From: an uncultured Eubacteriales bacterium
Lineage (GTDB): Bacteria > Bacillota > Clostridia > Lachnospirales > Anaerotignaceae
Reading direction: 5' to 3'
Length of the DNA stretch: 38,220 nt
Assembly: GCA_934256695.1 (NCBI GenBank)
Contig: CAKQPE010000007.1
Coordinates: 1 to 38,220, forward strand
Below are positions 33,866 through 38,220 of the stretch, in pieces. Every line of letters starts with the position of its first letter. Position 1 is the stretch's first letter. Position numbers and translations under genes: made by a program. The notes under the pieces were generated by a model that was given only the letters and a program-made list of their open reading frames with translations, searched no databases and had not been told where the DNA came from.

Positions 33866-36800
33866 GTGGCTGAAAAGTTAAGACTTAATATAAACGGCAA
33901 AGAGGTAACCGGTTTCGCCGGACAGACCGTTCTTGAAGTTGCAAGAGAAAACGGCATAGATATACCTACCCTTTGCTATGATAAAAGAGTTGAAGTTTAC
34001 GGTGCCTGCGGTCTTTGCGTTGTAGAGGCAGAGGGCAGTCCTAAACTTCTCCGTGCCTGTGCTACAACTATTTATGACGGCATGGTTATAAACACAAACA
34101 CAAAAAGAGTTATCGATTCAAGAAAAACAGCTTTGGAGCTTCTTTTAAGCGACCATACAGGCGACTGTCGTCCGCCGTGTGCTTTAAACTGTCCTGCCGG
34201 AACAGACTGTCAGGGATATGTTGGCATGGTAGCAAACGGCCAGTACAAAGAAGCTGTAAAAATAATAAAAGGCATATTCCCGCTTCCTTCATCAATCGGT
34301 CGTGTTTGTCCGCATCCTTGTGAAACAGCCTGCCGCAGACAGCTTGTTGACGAGCCTGTGTCTATTGCCTTCATAAAGGCATTTATAGGTGACAAAGACC
34401 TGGAAAGCGGAGATCCTTATATGCCTACTCCGGCTCCTTCTACAGGACATACGGTAGCAGTTGTAGGCGGCGGCCCTGCCGGACTTACGGCAGCTTATCA
34501 GTTAAGAGCAAAAGGACATGACGTTACTATATACGACGCTATGCCTAAAATGGGCGGTATGCTCCGTTACGGAATACCTGAATACAGACTGCCTAAAGCT
34601 ATACTTGACAAAGAAATCGCCCTTATCGAAAAAATGGGCGTTAAAATGATAAACAACATAAAGCTTGGTAAGGATATTACATTTGACCATCTTAAATCAA
34701 GCTATGATGCCGTTCTTCTTGCCGTAGGTGCTTGGACAAGCACAAAAATGGGAGTTAAGGGCGAGGACAACAAGAACGTATTCGGCGGTATAGATTTCCT
34801 CAGAAAAGCAGCTCTTGGCGAAGAACTTCTTGCAGGAAAAGAAATTGCCATCGTAGGCGGCGGAAACACTGCTATGGACGCCTGCCGTACAGCAGTACGT
34901 CTCGGTGCCGAAAAAGTTTACTGTATCTACAGAAGAACCAAAGCCGAAATGCCTGCCGAGGACATAGAAATTAAAGAAGCCGAAGAAGAAGGCGTAATAT
35001 TCAAATTCCTCACAAATCCGGAAGAAATAGTTGCTTCTGCCGACGGCGGTATCGAATATGTAAAATTACAGAAAATGCAGCTTGGCGAGCCTGACGCCAG
35101 CGGAAGAAGAAAACCTATTCCAATAGAAGGCGAAACCGAAAATCTCAAAGTTTCAAGTCTTATTATGGCCCTCGGTCAGATACTCAACCCGATTGGTCTT
35201 GACGGAGTAGAACTTACAAAGAAAGGCACTATCTCTGCTGACGAAACAACATTCAGAACAAATATCGAAAATGTATTTGCCGTAGGTGATGCCACAAACA
35301 AAGGTGCAGGCATTGCCATAGCAGCCATAGGCGAGGCTGAAAAGGCATCTCATGTAATAGACAGCTACCTTAAAGGAAACATCGTTCCTTACAGAAAACC
35401 TTATGTGTGCGAAAGAAAAGATGTTACAGCAGAAACCTTTGCAGACAGACCAAAGGTACCGAGAGTACAGATGAGCCATATTTCGCCTGATGAAAGAAAA
35501 GATAACTTCCATGAGGTAAATAACGGCTTTACGGAAGAAGAAGCAGTACGTGAAGCATCAAGATGTCTCGAATGCGGCTGTCACGATTACTTTGAATGTA
35601 AACTCATTAACCGTGCAAACGAATATGACGTTAAGCCGGAAATATTCGAAGGTGAAAACCATAACAGAACAATAGACAACTCTCACCCATTCATAGACAG
35701 AAATCCTGATAAATGTATCCTCTGCGGTCTTTGTGTAAGGGTCTGTGATGAAGTAATGGGCAGAACTGCTCTCGGTCTTGTAGGCCGTGGCTTTGACACA
35801 ATAGTTATGCCTTCACTTAAAGAGCCTCTTAAAGCAACAGACTGTATCTCCTGCGGACAGTGTATTAACCTCTGCCCTACAGGTGCTTTGGGCGAAAAAT
35901 TCACTTACGGAAAGAGAGTTCCTCTTGCGTCCGACTGCACAGAAACAACCTGCTCCTTCTGTTCCGTAGGCTGTAAAACAGTTCTTCATACAAACGAGAA
36001 TCTTGTTGCAAAATCAACACCTGTCGATGAAAAGACTCTTTGTTCAAAGGGACGTTTCGGTTTTGGCGAGCTTATAGGAAAAGACCGTCTTACAACACCT
36101 CTTGTAAGAAAGAACGGTGTACTTACACCTGTAAGCTATGAAGAAGCCGCTATATATACAGCAAAGAAACTTCAGGGCTTTGCCGTAAGAAATGGAAAAG
36201 ATTCCGTTGCAGTTTCAATTTCAGACAAACTTACAACAGAGGAAATATATCTTGCAAAGAAATATGCCGAAGATGTTGTTAATGCAGGTTCCGTATTCTG
36301 TTTCAACTACAGCAAAAACGGTGTTAAGGACGTAATAGGCTTTGACGGCTCAACTGTTACGGAAACAGAAGTTCTTTCCGCAAACGTAATAGTTCTTGTT
36401 GGCACAGACCTTATGAACGACCACGCTTCATTCGGTGTAACAGTCCGTCAGGCTGTTAAGAGAGGTGCAAAGCTTGTTGTTATAAGCAATAAACCTCAGT
36501 CACAGGAAGCAAAAGAAGCAGACATATTTGTAAATGCCGATTCAACCGAAAGCCTTAAAGCAATACTCAAGGCTCTTGTTGAAAAAGGCTGTACTGCGGA
36601 AGGCATTGATGCTCTTAACGTATCACTTAAAGATACAGTTGTTACCGATGATGCCGTTAAGGTATGCGAAATGCTCCTTGACAAGAACAACAAAAAGGCT
36701 GTTATTGTTACAGACCAGTTCAACACATCTTATGAATGTGCAAAGGCAGCCGCAGATATTGCCGTTTTAAGCGGACATATAGGCTCACCAAGAGACGGTA

Positions 36801-37345
36801 TTATGCAGATTAAGACTAACGTAAATACTCAGTCTGTTGCAGATTTCGGTATTACACCTTCATGTCTTGTTAAAGATAAATTCGCTGACGGTACAATAAA
36901 AGCACTCCTTACTATAGGTGAAAATCCTGTAAACTTCGATCTTGAAAAGGTTGAATTTGTTGCCGTATGCGACACATACCTTACAGAAACAGCACAAAAA
37001 GCAGATGTAGTTATTCCGCTTGTATCACTTATTGAGTCAAACGGTACGGTAATAAGCACAGACGGAAAAGTAAATTCTGTAAATGCCGCAATTAAGCCAA
37101 TGGCTAAATTAAATACAGAAGTTATATCCCTTCTTGCCAATGCTATGACAGCTAAATTCTCTTATAATGACGAAAAAGATATTATGCGTGAGATTATAGA
37201 GACAAAGGCGTTTGCACCAAAGGTACTCAACACCGTATTACAGCCTGTTGACAATGCACCTATATACGTGGCAAGAGTAAATACAAACGCAGCTGTGCAG
37301 AAGTTCAACTCTGTACTTGAGTCAGAAGGACTTTCAAACAAATAA
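33866..37345 (+). CDS. NuoG/NfnB fusion with degenerate molybdopterin-type domain (StnC-like)
   Basis: A 1159-residue Fe-S flavoprotein starting at GTG after GGGAGGG. In order: plant-type [2Fe-2S] (Cys37, 48, 51, 65); NuoG-type HxxxC cluster region (His97, Cys101, Cys105, Cys109); GltD/NfnB module with cysteine motif VCPHPCETAC, FAD site VAVVGGGPAGLTAAY (about 197-211), NADPH site IAIVGGGNTAMDA (about 327-339) and NVFAVGDATN; two ferredoxin [4Fe-4S] motifs (Cys617-627; Cys660-670); a formate-dehydrogenase-type cluster Cys696-x2-Cys699-x3-Cys703-x22-Cys726; then about 430 residues like a molybdopterin oxidoreductase core. The active-site Cys/Sec motif and the C-terminal cofactor-binding domain are missing, so no Mo/W catalysis is expected. 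With its two neighbours it fits an Stn-type electron-bifurcating transhydrogenase linking NADH, NADPH and ferredoxin; the name is inferred from architecture. Confidence 0.88.
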   Translation: MAEKLRLNINGKEVTGFAGQTVLEVARENGIDIPTLCYDKRVEVYGACGLCVVEAEGSPKLLRACATTIYDGMVINTNTKRVIDSRKTALELLLSDHTGDCRPPCALNCPAGTDCQGYVGMVANGQYKEAVKIIKGIFPLPSSIGRVCPHPCETACRRQLVDEPVSIAFIKAFIGDKDLESGDPYMPTPAPSTGHTVAVVGGGPAGLTAAYQLRAKGHDVTIYDAMPKMGGMLRYGIPEYRLPKAILDKEIALIEKMGVKMINNIKLGKDITFDHLKSSYDAVLLAVGAWTSTKMGVKGEDNKNVFGGIDFLRKAALGEELLAGKEIAIVGGGNTAMDACRTAVRLGAEKVYCIYRRTKAEMPAEDIEIKEAEEEGVIFKFLTNPEEIVASADGGIEYVKLQKMQLGEPDASGRRKPIPIEGETENLKVSSLIMALGQILNPIGLDGVELTKKGTISADETTFRTNIENVFAVGDATNKGAGIAIAAIGEAEKASHVIDSYLKGNIVPYRKPYVCERKDVTAETFADRPKVPRVQMSHISPDERKDNFHEVNNGFTEEEAVREASRCLECGCHDYFECKLINRANEYDVKPEIFEGENHNRTIDNSHPFIDRNPDKCILCGLCVRVCDEVMGRTALGLVGRGFDTIVMPSLKEPLKATDCISCGQCINLCPTGALGEKFTYGKRVPLASDCTETTCSFCSVGCKTVLHTNENLVAKSTPVDEKTLCSKGRFGFGELIGKDRLTTPLVRKNGVLTPVSYEEAAIYTAKKLQGFAVRNGKDSVAVSISDKLTTEEIYLAKKYAEDVVNAGSVFCFNYSKNGVKDVIGFDGSTVTETEVLSANVIVLVGTDLMNDHASFGVTVRQAVKRGAKLVVISNKPQSQEAKEADIFVNADSTESLKAILKALVEKGCTAEGIDALNVSLKDTVVTDDAVKVCEMLLDKNNKKAVIVTDQFNTSYECAKAAADIAVLSGHIGSPRDGIMQIKTNVNTQSVADFGITPSCLVKDKFADGTIKALLTIGENPVNFDLEKVEFVAVCDTYLTETAQKADVVIPLVSLIESNGTVISTDGKVNSVNAAIKPMAKLNTEVISLLANAMTAKFSYNDEKDIMREIIETKAFAPKVLNTVLQPVDNAPIYVARVNTNAAVQKFNSVLESEGLSNK

Positions 37346-37407
37346 AAAAATCACCTAACTTTTGTTACGCACTTTGCGATTATTTTAAAATCTAACAAAA
37401 TAATCAT

Positions 37408-37454
37408 AAAATCCCATGACTACGGTATACCACCAAACAGTCATGGGATTTTTT
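37408..37454 (+). terminator. Terminator of the Stn-like operon
   Basis: AAAATCCCATGACT pairs with AGTCATGGGATTTT (14 bp) around an 18-nt loop, followed by a T-run, about 60 nt after the last stop codon. Confidence 0.88.
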
Positions 37455-37472
37455 AGATTAATTTATAGGACT

Positions 37473-37565
37473 AAGACCGTGGGACTCTGTCCCACAACCC
37501 TGCAAGCCTTTGAAAAGGCTTGACCTAAACTTTCAGTAAAATACCGTGACAAGTCACGGTATTTT
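37473..37565 (+). repeat. Family A modular hairpin repeat, copy A2
   Basis: AAGACC, stem 1 GTGGGAC/GTCCCAC, stem 2 CAAGCCTTTGAAAAGGCTTG, linker ACCTAAACTTTCAGTAAA, stem 3 ATACCGTGAC/GTCACGGTAT and TTTT. It is 18 nt after the operon terminator and is followed by the same spacer (AAATTGCCGATAATAAGCC) that joins A1 to B4. Confidence 0.88.
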
Positions 37566-37593
37566 GGGACTAAATATAAAATTGCCGATAATA

Positions 37594-37644
37594 AGCCTTC
37601 TCCTTTGGGGAGAAGGTGCTGAGCAAAGCGAAGCGGATGAGGGG
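37594..37644 (+). repeat. Family B repeat, copy B3
   Basis: CCTTCTCC/GGAGAAGG arms, then TGCTGAGCAAAGCGAAGCGG and ATGAGGGG. A2, the spacer and B3 together parallel the 1063-1230 block. Confidence 0.85.
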
Positions 37645-37924
37645 TAAACTCTTTAATCAAAAATCAAAGCTTTGATAAAACGGATTAAATTTAATTTTTT
37701 CCAAACGGAAAAGTGGGATTTGCAGGAACTTTTTTAAAAAAGTTCCCTGCACCTTCAAAAATCTCTTTAAGACCGCACATTCCATGTGCCTACGGAAATA
37801 GGCTATGCAATGTTTACGGCAACAGATACAGGATTTACGTTTTAAAAGCACTGCAAAAAGAGATTTTATTCGACAAAATTTAAAAAAATAAATCTTAATA
37901 ACATAACTTATAATTTTTATCCCG

Positions 37925-38073
37925 AAAAACGCAATATAATTGCGTTTTGATAAAAGTTTCGCTTGAGCCTTTAGGGAACTGCAAAGATAAATGCGGCAGG
38001 CGAAGCCTGATTTGCGAAGCAAATTTCCTGACCAAGAAGGCTCACAGAGTTTGAGACAGAGTCTCAAGGTCTT
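37925..38073 (-). repeat. Family A modular hairpin repeat, long copy A5
   Basis: On the minus strand: AAGACC, stem 1 TTGAGAC/GTCTCAA, stem 2 TGAGCCTT/AAGGCTCA split by the same insert as in A4 (ATTTGCTTCGCAAAT; AGGCTTCGCCT), linker AGCGAAACTTTTATCAAAA, stem 3 AACGCAAT/ATTGCGTT and T-run. The rest of the 875-nt gap after 37345 carries an isolated hairpin (AGGAACTTTTTT/AAAAAAGTTCC near 37720-37755) and no supported gene. Confidence 0.85.
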
Positions 38074-38173
38074 CGATAAATTATAATTTGGCTTTCTGCT
38101 CCATAAATTTATATTTAAAAACAGCCCGAGACTTTGTCTCAGGCTCAGACTGTAGACAAAGTTATTTTATAAA

Positions 38174-38218
38174 GCGGAAGGGTTCGGGAAACGAATGGGT
38201 TTCCCGAATGGAATCCGC
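38174..38218. repeat. Hairpin at the window edge
   Basis: Outer arms GCGGA/TCCGC (38174-38178, 38214-38218) and inner arms TTCGGGAAAC/GTTTCCCGAA (38183-38192, 38199-38208) around GAATGG. It may belong to a larger repeat cut by the window end. A small stem CCGAGAC/GTCTCAGG near 38126-38143 precedes it. Confidence 0.5.
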
Positions 38219-38220
38219 AG

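Noticed and set aside
31575..37345. NADP-reducing [FeFe] hydrogenase or formate dehydrogenase operon
   Set aside because: No H-cluster subunit is present, and the molybdopterin-type domain lacks its active-site Cys/Sec and C-terminal domain; a transhydrogenase fits better.
37463..38067. Two minus-strand frames (65 and 136 codons) after the Stn-like operon
   Set aside because: They are translations of A2, B3 and A5 repeats with no ribosome site or recognisable domain.

Overview
The window looks like a chromosomal piece of a low-GC anaerobic Clostridia-type Bacillota. The support is a Rex redox repressor, an electron-bifurcating Fe-S/flavin operon, a DUF445 protein, a copper-amine-oxidase-N/AMIN/Amidase_3 cell-wall hydrolase, strong AGGAGG ribosome sites and TTGACA/TATAAT promoters. 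The exact genus cannot be told from the sequence alone. No phage, insertion sequence, CRISPR array or rRNA was seen.

Layout. 1-3260: tRNA-Leu(UAG) with its terminator, a FadR-type GntR regulator and a convergent IlvD/Edd dehydratase. 3216-16981: a surface-polysaccharide block entirely on the minus strand. From its 5' end it holds a 1003-residue LtaS-like sulfatase-fold enzyme with a large extracellular N-domain, then a promoter and an eight-gene operon: GT4, Wzm/TagG permease, Wzt/TagH ATPase, two large GT2+GT4 double glycosyltransferases, a GtrII-like membrane protein, GtrB and GtrA. The middle of this block is visibly more A+T-rich than the flanks. 16991-22443: tRNA-Gly(UCC)-tRNA-Arg(UCU), a metallophosphoesterase, RdgB, a secreted amidase, a 41-residue Cys-rich peptide, an unrecognised protein with a Zn-site-like motif, and tRNA-Arg(CCU). 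22444-28422: 3-methyladenine glycosylase, a second IlvD-family dehydratase behind its own IclR regulator, and a DUF445 membrane protein. 28423-37454: Rex, a divergent ABC-F ATPase, and a three-gene operon (NuoE-like, NuoF-like, and a NuoG/NfnB fusion of 1159 residues) that matches the architecture of the Stn (Sporomusa-type Nfn) electron-bifurcating transhydrogenases. 37455-38220 is repeat-filled non-coding DNA.

Two dispersed intergenic repeat families run through the window. Family A (seven copies) is a chain of up to three hairpins whose stems differ between copies but stay paired. The last stem is followed by a T-run, and two copies begin 4-5 nt after a stop codon, so they look like portable 3'UTR/terminator modules. 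Family B (five copies) carries CCTTCTCC/GGAGAAGG arms and ends in GATGAGGGG, and twice directly follows a family A copy. The Stn-like operon is preceded by a leader of about 195 nt with five consecutive short inverted repeats. These two observations and the degenerate molybdopterin domain of the fusion protein are the most interesting signals found.
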